DNA of 60,830 nucleotides from Bacillota bacterium (GTDB taxonomy: Bacteria > Bacillota_I > Bacilli_A > RF39 > UBA660): the NCBI GenBank assembly GCA_015059335.1, contig SVAP01000006.1, positions 1 through 60,830 on the forward strand, in the 5' to 3' direction. The notes under the pieces are model-generated. The model was not told the origin of the DNA. It was given only the letters and a program-made list of their open reading frames with translations, and searched no databases. The position numbers were made by a program, and so were the translations under genes. Positions 26,057 to 34,367 of the stretch are shown here, piece after piece; within the stretch, counting starts at the first letter, position 1, and each line of letters opens with the position of its first letter.

Positions 26057-26737
26057 ATGGGAAATTATTTAAATATTATCTTAATAATTGTAAATTTAGT
26101 AATTATATTATCTGTATTAATTTTAATTCTTATATTGTTTAAAAACTTTAAATTGTTAAAAAATATGATTAATGACAATAATAAATTTAATAAAAATATA
26201 TATTGTGATTTATTAGAAGAACTTTACAAAGTAAATGAAACATATAAATATATTAATAATTATGAAATCATTGGGGAAATATTAGAAAAAAACAAAAAAG
26301 ATAAAGTAAAAGATTCAAAAAATAAAAAAGACAAATTAAATTCTTTGTATGCAAAACAATTAGAAACAATCATAATAAATAAAAGAGCTTTAATTATGGA
26401 TAGAACTAGTATGGCATTTTTTACTCGTGAAACATTACAAGATGTTGGGATTGAATCAGATATTGTAAGTTCAAAAAATCAATTAATTGGAAATTTTTAT
26501 TCATCACAAAATAAATATGATTTTGTATTATCCGGAAGTATTTTAGATGATACTACTGATATTACTGATGTTATTGAAACTATCAAAAATAGTACAGATG
26601 AAAATATACCTATTTATTTATTAACAACTGATTCTAGTTTTGAAGATGGATATGAAAATATTGGATTTGATGGATATTTAGAAAAACCATTAAATATTGT
26701 GAAATTAATAGAATTATTAAAAAATGATAAAATGTAA
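26057..26737 (+). CDS. Membrane-anchored degenerate receiver-domain protein
   Basis: 226 residues: an N-terminal transmembrane helix (about 7-30), a charged, probably coiled linker, and a C-terminal domain with CheY-like order. It begins RALIMDRTS, then YDFVLSGSIL where the phospho-accepting Asp would be expected, then PIYLLTTDSS (Thr) and DGYLEKPLN (Lys-Pro). The expected Asp position appears to be Ser/Gly, so phosphorylation is unlikely. Upstream GGAGGGAGAAATC lies somewhat far from the ATG. It resembles the receiver part of the protein at 22272. Confidence 0.6.
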   Translation: MGNYLNIILIIVNLVIILSVLILILILFKNFKLLKNMINDNNKFNKNIYCDLLEELYKVNETYKYINNYEIIGEILEKNKKDKVKDSKNKKDKLNSLYAKQLETIIINKRALIMDRTSMAFFTRETLQDVGIESDIVSSKNQLIGNFYSSQNKYDFVLSGSILDDTTDITDVIETIKNSTDENIPIYLLTTDSSFEDGYENIGFDGYLEKPLNIVKLIELLKNDKM

Positions 26738-26760
26738 ATATTCTTTATTTACATTTTTTA
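26730..26760 (+). terminator. Rho-independent terminator
   Basis: AAATGTAAAT and ATTTACATTT form a 10-bp stem overlapping the stop codon of the preceding gene, followed by TTTT. Confidence 0.75.
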
Positions 26761-26880
26761 TGTACATAATGTTGCATTTTTATATTATTTAATTATAATA
26801 TTAATTGAAAAAACGATTACTTGATAAAAGCAGTATTTCAACATGACAATTGTATTTCAAAAATAGAAAGAGGAAAGATG

Positions 26881-28338
26881 ATGAAAACACAAACAAAGAG
26901 ATTAATTTCATCATTGTTGATTGCTGCAAATTTAACATTACCTGCAAACATAACCTTAGCAAAAGAAGAATCTAAACATAATACTGAAATTGTAGTAAAA
27001 TTTAACAATGAACAAATTGAGTTTGACCAACAACCAATAATAGTAGATGGAAGAACAAAAGTACCTTTTAGAACAATATTTGAAACAATGGGAACAGTTG
27101 TTTATTATAGGAATAGTGATAGTAGTATTTTAGGTATTACACGTGATGGGGATATAATAAAACATACTGTTGGAACAAATAAGGCAACAATAAATGGTGT
27201 AGAAAAAACATACGATAGCGTATCCCAAATTGTAAATGATAGAACATTAATTCCTGTAAGAATGGTGGCAGATTTATTACAAGCAGAAGTAGAATGGATA
27301 GAAAAAACAAAAACAGTTGAAATAGAAAAAGATATTATAACTAATGAATATCATAACAAAGTAAGAAATATTTTAGAATGTACTTTGGATAGTAACTTTA
27401 ATCCAGAGGACTTTAAAAGATATTTAGATTATCAAGCTGAACATCCAGAAATAAATACAAAACAAGTTATATTGGATGTTAATATGGATTTAGATAGAGA
27501 AATGGTAGAAGTTGATACTATTAAAAATATTGATGGAACACATTTTGAGGCAAAAGAAGAAGATATTTCAATAATAAATAATCCACATAATCCATTGGTA
27601 TTAGTTAATAGATATAACAAATTACCAGACGATTATAAACCACAAAATACAATGGAAGTTGATTTGGAACACAGAACAGGAATGTATGCAGAAATAAGTT
27701 CTATCATCTATAATGATTATTTAGAATTATATAATGCTGGATTAAAAGATGGTTTTGATTTTAAAATAATTCAAGGAATAGTAGAAACAAGTCCAGACTC
27801 TGCATATTTTTATACACCAAATGCATTTTATTTAAGACAAGAAAGTTATGCATTTAATTTATATCCACTACATAGATTTTGTGAATTAGAAACAGGACTT
27901 GCAATAAATGTTGTGGCAGCAAGCAGTAGTTATACATATTTTCTAAAATATGCACATGAAAATAATATATTACCGGTTAATGGTAGTGGACAACAAATGA
28001 CACAATTCCAATTTGATATAATGTTTTGGGGTACTGATTTAGATCCAAATTATCCTGCAAATTATAGACCACAAATAGATGAAGAAAATAGAAAATATAA
28101 ATGGTTAGAGGATAATAGTTATAAATATGGTTTTGTTGTAAGATATCCAAAAGGAAAAGAACATATAACAAAATATTATTATATGCCTTGGCATATAAGA
28201 TATGTTGGAAAAGAAGTTGCTAAAGTTATGTATGATGAAAATCTATGTTTAGAAGAATATTATGCAAAATATATTAATCCATCTGGTTATGTAACTGATT
28301 TAAAATCCACAAAAGAAAAGGTTTTAAAACTATACTAA
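26881..28338 (+). CDS. Secreted VanY-fold (M15B) protein with copper amine oxidase-like N-terminal domain, probably not catalytic
   Basis: 485 residues from the ATG at 26881, preceded by AGAGGAAAG. A signal peptide (to about TLA-KEE) is followed by a copper amine oxidase N-terminal-like domain (VPFRTIFETMG, RTLIPVRMVADLL, VEWIEKTKTVEI), which probably binds cell wall. The C-terminal half matches D-Ala-D-Ala carboxypeptidase VanY (NRYNKLPDDYKP, YKYGFVVRYPKGKE, PWHIRYVGKE). Where active enzymes have SEHQTGLAVD this one reads CELETGLAIN, and EPWH is MPWH; two zinc ligands and the catalytic Glu are missing. Likely binds rather than cuts peptidoglycan. Confidence 0.82.
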   Translation: MKTQTKRLISSLLIAANLTLPANITLAKEESKHNTEIVVKFNNEQIEFDQQPIIVDGRTKVPFRTIFETMGTVVYYRNSDSSILGITRDGDIIKHTVGTNKATINGVEKTYDSVSQIVNDRTLIPVRMVADLLQAEVEWIEKTKTVEIEKDIITNEYHNKVRNILECTLDSNFNPEDFKRYLDYQAEHPEINTKQVILDVNMDLDREMVEVDTIKNIDGTHFEAKEEDISIINNPHNPLVLVNRYNKLPDDYKPQNTMEVDLEHRTGMYAEISSIIYNDYLELYNAGLKDGFDFKIIQGIVETSPDSAYFYTPNAFYLRQESYAFNLYPLHRFCELETGLAINVVAASSSYTYFLKYAHENNILPVNGSGQQMTQFQFDIMFWGTDLDPNYPANYRPQIDEENRKYKWLEDNSYKYGFVVRYPKGKEHITKYYYMPWHIRYVGKEVAKVMYDENLCLEEYYAKYINPSGYVTDLKSTKEKVLKLY

Positions 28339-28341
28339 AAG

Positions 28342-28379
28342 CTAGATATAACAAAATTTATGTTATATCTAGTTTTTTT
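28342..28379 (+). terminator. Rho-independent terminator
   Basis: CTAGATATAACA and TGTTATATCTAG form a perfect 12-bp stem with a 7-base loop and seven Ts. Confidence 0.9.
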
Positions 28380-28479
28380 GTTTTGTATTGTCAAAATATG
28401 GAAATTAAATCATTGATTAAATAAAATGTTTATGTTATCCTAGTATTATAAGAATAATATGATGATGGAGTGGGTTGTA

Positions 28480-29133
28480 ATGAATAGATTATTAAAATAT
28501 ATTTTACTATCTATTATAGTTTTAATACCATACAAAGTTAATGCAACTTGCAGTAACAATTTTAAACAACAAATTTATAGTAGTACAAATAATATTTCTA
28601 TAAATTATAATTTAATAGATGAGGAAAAACTGTCTGATAATGATAAATTATTAAATAATAGATTTAAAGTAACAATATCTGGTTTAACAGAAGATATTAT
28701 TATTGAAGATGATTCACTTCATGAACAATATTCAATTAAAAAAGATGAAAGTAATCCAATACCTGAGGGTGCATCATTAAAGTTTTATTATTTCTATAAT
28801 GGTGAACAATGTGAACCATATTTAATAAAAACTAAAGTTATTAATATTCCATATTATAATGAATTTTGGAATGATGAAATATGTGAGAATTTAACTGATT
28901 TTAAATATTGTAAAAAGACTACAAGTATTAAAGTGGATTATGACTTTCTAAAAAAAGAAGTTGATAAATATAAAAAGAAAATAGAAAATAATAATGGTAT
29001 AGAAATAATTGATTCAGAAAACAATATTTTTAATTATAAATTATTATTTATAATAGTACCTATTCTTATAGTAGTAATTACAGGTATAGTAGTTTTGATT
29101 ATAAAAAAGAAAAAAAGAGGTAAAGTATTATGA
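28480..29133 (+). CDS. Secreted protein with C-terminal membrane anchor
   Basis: 217 residues from ATG 28480 (GGAGTGGG upstream), with a signal peptide (LLKYILLSIIVLIPYKVNA), an extracellular domain with several Cys, and a C-terminal transmembrane helix followed by IIKKKKRGK, so it is membrane-anchored facing out. No family recognised. It overlaps the giant secreted protein gene by ATGA, forming an operon of three genes with 29130 and 32249. Confidence 0.7.
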   Translation: MNRLLKYILLSIIVLIPYKVNATCSNNFKQQIYSSTNNISINYNLIDEEKLSDNDKLLNNRFKVTISGLTEDIIIEDDSLHEQYSIKKDESNPIPEGASLKFYYFYNGEQCEPYLIKTKVINIPYYNEFWNDEICENLTDFKYCKKTTSIKVDYDFLKKEVDKYKKKIENNNGIEIIDSENNIFNYKLLFIIVPILIVVITGIVVLIIKKKKRGKVL

Positions 29134-32100
29134 TAAAGAAGTTGTTATACTCGATTATATTTATACTTGTAATATTTTTATCAGTAGATAAAGTATATGC
29201 ATATACATACGATACTAATATTAGTGGACTTAATCCATATTATGATATTACTTCTTTATCTATTAGTAATAATAAACTTACAATAAAAGGATGGGCATAC
29301 GTAGATGAAAAAGATAATGGAAAGTTTAATAATAATAGCATAGAATTTAGTCCACAATATACCGTGTTTATTAAAGATAACAATGACAATACAATTACAA
29401 GTGGAAGTTATTATAAAAATGATAACTCAATACCAACTAATCCTTTTTCATTAACTTGTATATTATTTACAGATAATGATGGGACAGGTGGTTCTGCAAA
29501 TAGTGGACAAGATTGTATGAATTATAATACAAGTAAAAATTATAATGCAAGAAATACAATGATTGAGAAAAATGTAAATCAAACTCCATATAAAAATAGA
29601 TATTATGATGGAATAGATTTTAAAATTACAATGGATATTTCAAGCTTACAACATAGTACAGAATATCATTTAGAATTACAAATGAAATTAGGAGATTATT
29701 ATAGTAATTCTGTTCCACTATTGATATATCAAGATAGAATTCATAACAATAGTGAGGCAACTAAAATTGAGACTAAAAATGTAACAGATTGGATAAAAAT
29801 AACATCAAATTTAGCATTAATGCAAAATGGTAATATAAAATATAATAATTCAGCATCAATTCAATCATATTGTCATTTTGTTCATAATGGTAACTACCAA
29901 TATAGTAGAATTAAAGAAGAGTTGGAAATTAGTACAAATGATGTAAAATATTATTATTATGAATTGATGATGAGTAAAGGAGCATATCATGGTGATTGTT
30001 CAACAATAACAAATTCTTTACTATACAAAACAAGTCCAAGTGATTATAAAGTATATGCTCATGCTGGATGGTTGCAACCAACAGGTAATACAGGATTAAT
30101 AATTGAAAAAAGAAATCCATGTATTGAGGGTACTGAAACAGAAACAGCAGTTGAATATGCTATAAATAACCCGGGTGTATGTTGTTATAAGATACCAGAA
30201 ACTTGTTGTGGTAATAAGGTATATATTGAGGAATTATATAATTTAAATCCTAACCATTTCTTATTCTCATCAAATTATTGTTGTAATACTGATGGGATAT
30301 ATCAAATAAATAGTTATGACTTATATAAGGGTAAAAACTTTTATTCATTTTATCATTATTTCAATAATGAATTAGAATCATATAAAATGCCATATTGGCA
30401 ATCTATTGATAATACAAAATTTTATTCTCATAATTATATTAGTAATATATGTGATAAATCAGAATGGGCAGGTAAAATTTGTCCAAGTGGTACAACAAAA
30501 GATGAAGATTCAACAATTTTATCAATGCAATATGTAAATCATAATTCAACTAGTAGAACAATAAAACATGATGTATATATGTATCTAGAAAATGATAAAG
30601 TTACAAAAGATGAAATAGGTATTAATTATTTTATTGATGCAGATTTTGAAGATTATTTAAGAGAAAATAAATCAAGTGAATTTAAAAATATTAATTATAA
30701 GGATTATGCTTTAAATAATAAACATTTTAAGATCACTATTAATAGTGTTAGCAAAGTTAATAATACAAAAGCAAATGGAAAGTATAAATATAAAATAAGT
30801 TTTAGTATAGATATCACATCACTAAGTGAAAGTAAATATTCAGCAAAAGGTTATTATTTTCTACCTGTTAAGTTATGGTATTGTGAAAAAGAAATAGAAG
30901 AAGAAACACCACCAAGTTGTAGTGATAATACATATTTTAATGAACACAAATATGAATGTTGTTTAGAAAATCCATCTAAAGAGGGTTGTGCTTGTGAAAC
31001 AACAAGTGATGAAGTATGTTATACATATCTTGAAACTTCAGATTGTAATAAAGAAAGTAATGCAACTTATAACTATGGTACTAAAACTAATACTCTAACA
31101 AATGGAACAGAAACTATTACAGAGGAAATTAAATTTAATAATTATCCAACATTAACAAAAATGAAAAATAAGACATTAAAAGCAGGAACAGGATTTGAAT
31201 ATGATATAGATGTTACACATGATATAACAATGGAAAGACATTATAGTAGTGCATATAGTGGAAGCACAACAATTTATTGTTATTATAGCGGATGTTCTTC
31301 AGCAAAAAAACAATCAGTAGATAACTTTTATAGTGGTGTTGATAGAGTATTAACTACTGATATTTCAGAGATTCAAAATCTACAATATAATTTTGATGGT
31401 ATAAGTTCTGAGGAAATATATGATATTTCAATGACCAATGGTGGTAATAGAACAAATTTAAAAAACGACTCTATAAGATTTTGTGAGAGTGTATATAATT
31501 CATATACTGATAGTTGGGATACTACTTGTTCTAGTTATTATTCATATCCATCTAAAGTTTTATATAGATATAACTACAAACTAAATCTAAAAGAAAAATA
31601 CATCTTAAAATTACATAATGCAACTGAGGAATCTCAAAATATACTTAATAGAAAACCATCTAATGAAGAATTAAAAAATTATCTTGAGGGTGGTAAAAAA
31701 TTTTATACATCTCTTAGGTCATCAAAAGGAATTTATGGGATAAACATATCTCTAGTAAATACAAATAATAAAGGATTAACAGGATTATTAAACGAAACTG
31801 AAAAATTCACTTGTCAATATGAAATTGTTAGTGGAATTAAAAATACTAAAACAACAGATTCAGATTTCTATTTTAGACAAATATCTTTAACTACTCCTTT
31901 TCCAAATAACAGAATAATAGGTAGCAATTGGAACAAATATTGTAGTGATGGTGAAAACTGTACATATATAACTTATAATGAAGATAATACACAAAAGGGT
32001 AGTAATGTGTATAGCAATGAACCATTATATGAAATAACTTTAACTCCAAGTATTATTAAGCAAGTTAAAGATTATAGTAAAGATATGGATAATGATTATA

Positions 32101-32249
32101 GTTGGAAAAATATGACTACTTATGCTAATAACGATTACGCTTTAACAAGTAATTTCTTTAATACAACAGGAGAACAACATGTTAATTGGGGTACTAATTT
32201 AAAATTTAAAACTAACTTTGATAGAAAGATTAAGATAGGTGATTTCTAA
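29130..32249 (+). CDS. Large Cys-rich secreted protein
   Basis: 1039 residues with a signal peptide (LLYSIIFILVIFLSVDKVYA). The rest is polar, rich in Asn, Tyr, Ser and Thr, with many Cys clusters (GVCCYKIPETCCGNKVY, NYCCNTDG, YECCLENPSKEGCACETT), which suggests multiple disulfides or a metal-binding surface protein. No transmembrane anchor or sortase motif is seen at the C-terminus, so it is released or held by the membrane-anchored partners encoded before and after it. It is joined to both neighbours by overlaps. Not a recognised family. Confidence 0.75.
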   Translation: MIKKLLYSIIFILVIFLSVDKVYAYTYDTNISGLNPYYDITSLSISNNKLTIKGWAYVDEKDNGKFNNNSIEFSPQYTVFIKDNNDNTITSGSYYKNDNSIPTNPFSLTCILFTDNDGTGGSANSGQDCMNYNTSKNYNARNTMIEKNVNQTPYKNRYYDGIDFKITMDISSLQHSTEYHLELQMKLGDYYSNSVPLLIYQDRIHNNSEATKIETKNVTDWIKITSNLALMQNGNIKYNNSASIQSYCHFVHNGNYQYSRIKEELEISTNDVKYYYYELMMSKGAYHGDCSTITNSLLYKTSPSDYKVYAHAGWLQPTGNTGLIIEKRNPCIEGTETETAVEYAINNPGVCCYKIPETCCGNKVYIEELYNLNPNHFLFSSNYCCNTDGIYQINSYDLYKGKNFYSFYHYFNNELESYKMPYWQSIDNTKFYSHNYISNICDKSEWAGKICPSGTTKDEDSTILSMQYVNHNSTSRTIKHDVYMYLENDKVTKDEIGINYFIDADFEDYLRENKSSEFKNINYKDYALNNKHFKITINSVSKVNNTKANGKYKYKISFSIDITSLSESKYSAKGYYFLPVKLWYCEKEIEEETPPSCSDNTYFNEHKYECCLENPSKEGCACETTSDEVCYTYLETSDCNKESNATYNYGTKTNTLTNGTETITEEIKFNNYPTLTKMKNKTLKAGTGFEYDIDVTHDITMERHYSSAYSGSTTIYCYYSGCSSAKKQSVDNFYSGVDRVLTTDISEIQNLQYNFDGISSEEIYDISMTNGGNRTNLKNDSIRFCESVYNSYTDSWDTTCSSYYSYPSKVLYRYNYKLNLKEKYILKLHNATEESQNILNRKPSNEELKNYLEGGKKFYTSLRSSKGIYGINISLVNTNNKGLTGLLNETEKFTCQYEIVSGIKNTKTTDSDFYFRQISLTTPFPNNRIIGSNWNKYCSDGENCTYITYNEDNTQKGSNVYSNEPLYEITLTPSIIKQVKDYSKDMDNDYSWKNMTTYANNDYALTSNFFNTTGEQHVNWGTNLKFKTNFDRKIKIGDF

Positions 32250-32650
32250 TGAAAGAATCATTTTGGGGTTATTTAATAATAATACTTGGAGTTTTTACTC
32301 TTGCTGTTATAATGTTATTTAATGATGTAACAAATACAAACGACCAGAATTATTATTTAGTAAAAGAAGTTACTGAAGCTGCAATGTTGGACTCAGTTGA
32401 TATTGCATATTATCGTCAAACAGGTATTGTTTCCATAAACAAAGATAAATTTGCAGAAAACTTCTCTAGAAGATATGCAGAAAGTTCAGGACTAAACAAA
32501 ACATATAAAATTAAAATATATGATATAGTAGAACAACCTCCAAAAGTGACTTTAAGTGTTAGTTCTAAAACAGGTACGGTAAATATTTCTGGAACAGCAG
32601 AACAGTTTGATATAGTTAATAAAATAGACGCAATACTTGAAAATAAATAG
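32249..32650 (+). CDS. Pseudopilin/TadE-like small membrane protein
   Basis: 133 residues with a very short cytoplasmic start (MKESFWG), one N-terminal transmembrane helix (about 8-25) and an extracellular part starting VKEVTEAAMLDSVDIAYYR. This layout is like TadE/pilin-type small proteins. The final region is beta-rich. It overlaps the large secreted protein gene and ends the operon before a terminator. The pilin-like reading is inference from layout. Confidence 0.6.
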   Translation: MKESFWGYLIIILGVFTLAVIMLFNDVTNTNDQNYYLVKEVTEAAMLDSVDIAYYRQTGIVSINKDKFAENFSRRYAESSGLNKTYKIKIYDIVEQPPKVTLSVSSKTGTVNISGTAEQFDIVNKIDAILENK

Positions 32651-32693
32651 AAAATATTAGTTAATTAACAAATAATAGTATTTTCTATTTTTT
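32648..32693 (+). terminator. Terminator of the secreted-protein operon
   Basis: TAGAAAATA and TATTTTCTA with additional inner pairing, followed by TTTTTTG. Confidence 0.65.
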
Positions 32694-32728
32694 GATTATA
32701 AATCATAGTTTTTTCTACGCAAATAACA

Positions 32729-32757
32729 TTGACAAAGTATGCTAAATTTAATAGTAT
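32729..32757 (+). promoter_or_regulatory. Promoter upstream of the acetyltransferase gene
   Basis: TTGACA (32729-32734), 17 bases, TAGTAT (32752-32757). The -10 lies in the first unit of a 15-bp tandem repeat, so the following units carry the same box. Confidence 0.55.
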
Positions 32758-32791
32758 AAGTTTGTATAGTATAAGTTTGTATAGTATAAAC
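32752..32791. repeat. 15-bp tandem repeat, about 2.6 units
   Basis: TAGTATAAGTTTGTA is repeated exactly at 32752 and 32767, and TAGTATAAAC starts a third unit at 32782. Each unit contains a -10-like TAGTAT. Confidence 0.85.
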
Positions 32792-32856
32792 ATGCTAAAG
32801 AGATTTATAATAAGAAATATAAAACTTTTTGACATTCTGATAGGAGTATAATTAAA

Positions 32857-33318
32857 ATGGATTTTATAATAAGAAAAGCAGAATTAAAGGATGCTAATAT
32901 TGTTAATAATTTTTTAACAAAATTAATTAAAGATGAAAAAAAATATGATACTAATATCAATGATAATTTTGTAGTACATACATTTTACGAAAATTTTATA
33001 GAAGATGAACAAAATTGTTGCTTAATTGCAGAATATAATGGAAAAATAATTGGTTATCTTTACGGTTTTGTTCAAAATAATGGGAATACATATATTAATA
33101 TTATTACTCAACTTGACGCAATGTTTGTTGATAATGAATATAGAAAATTAGGTATTGGTAATGCTTTAATTGGAGAATTTAAAAATTGGTCAAAGGAAAA
33201 AAATGCAAAATATATTGAATTAAAAGTTTGTAATAATAATGATAATGCAATTTCCTTGTACAAAAAAAATGGATTTAAAAATGCTAAAACTATCATGTCA
33301 GTAGAAGTAAGTGATTAA
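32857..33318 (+). CDS. GNAT-family N-acetyltransferase
   Basis: 153 residues beginning DFIIRKAELKDANIVNNFL, with IAEYNGKIIGYLYGF, then the acetyl-CoA binding A motif VDNEYRKLGIGNALIGEF (R/Q-x-x-G-x-G/A: RKLGIGNA) and the C-terminal NAISLYKKNGFK stretch. Substrate unknown. TAGGAGTATAATTAAA precedes the ATG. It has its own promoter with tandem -10-like boxes and its own terminator. Confidence 0.88.
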   Translation: MDFIIRKAELKDANIVNNFLTKLIKDEKKYDTNINDNFVVHTFYENFIEDEQNCCLIAEYNGKIIGYLYGFVQNNGNTYINIITQLDAMFVDNEYRKLGIGNALIGEFKNWSKEKNAKYIELKVCNNNDNAISLYKKNGFKNAKTIMSVEVSD

Positions 33319-33339
33319 TTGCTAAAGTTAAATTTGAAT

Positions 33340-33373
33340 AATAGTTAATCATATAAATTAACTATTATTTTAT
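33340..33373 (+). terminator. Terminator after the acetyltransferase gene
   Basis: AATAGTTAAT and ATTAACTATT form a 10-bp stem with a 7-base loop followed by TATTTTATT. Confidence 0.7.
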
Positions 33374-33398
33374 TGTAAAAATTAATAAAATAAGTACC

Positions 33399-33438
33399 TG
33401 AACCAAAATGAACCAAAGTGAACCAACTTGCACCAAAA
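33399..33438. repeat. Four 10-bp direct repeats upstream of a promoter
   Basis: TGAACCAAAA, TGAACCAAAG, TGAACCAACT and TGCACCAAAA follow one another with no gap, that is once per helical turn, ending 25 bases before a -35 box. Confidence 0.8.
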
Positions 33439-33463
33439 AGCACAGAAAAAAACCACAAAATGC

Positions 33464-33491
33464 TTGACTTGTGCTTGTCAAGTGGTATAAT
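33464..33491 (+). promoter_or_regulatory. First promoter of the 33.4-33.8 kb regulatory region
   Basis: TTGACT, 16 bases, TATAAT. CTTGAC and GTCAAG form an inverted repeat inside it, a likely operator. Its transcript would meet a terminator after roughly 40 bases. Confidence 0.7.
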
Positions 33492-33507
33492 AAGGTAAAA
33501 TGAGATA

Positions 33508-33543
33508 AGTATGGAGAAAGCAAAAATCCATGCTTTTTTTTTA
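33508..33543 (+). terminator. Promoter-proximal terminator T1
   Basis: AGTATGGA pairs with TCCATGCT (one G-U) followed by a run of Ts, only ~17 bases after the expected transcription start. Confidence 0.6.
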
Positions 33544-33560
33544 TATTTTATTAAAAATAC

Positions 33561-33588
33561 TTGACAAGTTAAAAACAAGTGATAAAAT
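33561..33588 (+). promoter_or_regulatory. Second promoter of the regulatory region
   Basis: TTGACA, 16 bases, TAAAAT. ACTTGACAAGT at the -35 box is a near-perfect palindrome and uses the same ACTTG/CAAGT halves as the first promoter. Confidence 0.6.
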
Positions 33589-33622
33589 ATAAATCAAAAA
33601 TTTATATCTTGATTTTATAGAG

Positions 33623-33665
33623 AAAAAAAGCAGTACCCAAATCTCTTGTGTGTATTGCTTTTTTT
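33623..33665 (+). terminator. Terminator T2
   Basis: AAAAAAAGCAGTAC pairs with GTATTGCTTTTTTT (one G-U) around a 15-base loop. It precedes a strong ribosome site, so reading through T2 is required to express the small gene that follows. Confidence 0.75.
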
Positions 33666-33682
33666 CAAGGGGGGGAGTATAA

Positions 33683-33802
33683 ATGGTAAAATTTGGATTA
33701 TTATTTGTATTGGATAACAATATATGGAGAGTTGATTTTTCTCCTTATAGTTTTCTTGCCCCTATAAAATCAACTTCAATTTTTAATAAAAAGAGAAATT
33801 AA
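33683..33802 (+). CDS. 39-residue leader peptide
   Basis: ATG behind AAGGGGGGGAGTATAA, an exceptionally strong ribosome site. The peptide starts MVKFGLLFVLDNN and ends STSIFNKKRN, with five Phe. Its stop codon overlaps the 5' arm of terminator T3, so a translating ribosome would block T3 and allow expression of the ArpU-like regulator gene. Best read as an attenuation leader; a functional small protein is also possible. Confidence 0.55.
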   Translation: MVKFGLLFVLDNNIWRVDFSPYSFLAPIKSTSIFNKKRN

Positions 33803-33835
33803 TGGGATGTTTTCCCCTAAAATTTCTCTTTTTTT
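33788..33835 (+). terminator. Terminator T3 overlapping the leader stop codon
   Basis: AAAAAGAGAAATT (33788-33800) and AATTTCTCTTTTT (33821-33833) form a perfect 13-bp stem; the loop can form an extra GGGA/TCCC stem. A T run follows, 20 bases before the next gene. Confidence 0.85.
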
Positions 33836-33855
33836 CATGCTAGGAGGTTTTCAAT

Positions 33856-34326
33856 ATGGAAAATGAACAATTAGAAAACGAACAAGAATATGAGTTTGAT
33901 TTGTTATCTAAAAAATTTATTTCTCAATTTAATATGGAAAAAACTGAAGAAAATGTTTCAGAAATAATGTCAAAGTTTTTTAAAGCACAGTATAAATTCA
34001 CAAATATATTGCCACCACGTATGACTCCAAATTATGAATTAAGATATGAATATATTACTATGACTTATTCTGATTCTTTAGGTGACCATGTAGCAGATAA
34101 ATTAGATACTAAACAGGAAATTATAAATTTTTATAATACTATAGCAGGTGCAATAACAAGAATGAATACTATTGAAAGAGTTTATTATGTAGAAATGTTA
34201 CTAAACTCAAAATCAGAAAGACATACTGCTGATGTAATAGGTGTATCTAGACGTTTATTACCAACTATTAAAAATAGTTGTATATTGAAAATAGCATTAG
34301 CATTTGGTGAAGAAGTTGAATTATAA
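33856..34326 (+). CDS. ArpU/RinA-like phage-type transcriptional regulator
   Basis: 156 residues. The C-terminal half (MNTIERVYYVEMLLNSKS, then DVIGVSRRLLPTIKNS and CILKIALAFGEEV) has the sigma-region-4-like helix-turn-helix layout of ArpU/RinA proteins, which activate late operons in phages and related elements. The N-terminal half is acidic and unrecognised. AGGAGGTTTTC precedes the ATG. It sits behind the promoter/terminator cascade and ahead of the TasA-like locus, so it may control expression of this end of the element. Confidence 0.65.
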   Translation: MENEQLENEQEYEFDLLSKKFISQFNMEKTEENVSEIMSKFFKAQYKFTNILPPRMTPNYELRYEYITMTYSDSLGDHVADKLDTKQEIINFYNTIAGAITRMNTIERVYYVEMLLNSKSERHTADVIGVSRRLLPTIKNSCILKIALAFGEEVEL

Positions 34327-34367
34327 CCTTTCCACGAGTTTATAGAGATCTCGTTTCAAAAAACTAA

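Noticed and set aside
32752..32791. CRISPR array
   Set aside because: The units are contiguous and 15 bp long, with no spacers; no cas genes are present. The same holds for the repeats at 33399.
33345..33578. Reverse-strand 77-codon frame
   Set aside because: Runs across the 10-bp repeats, a promoter and a terminator; no ribosome site. The region is regulatory.
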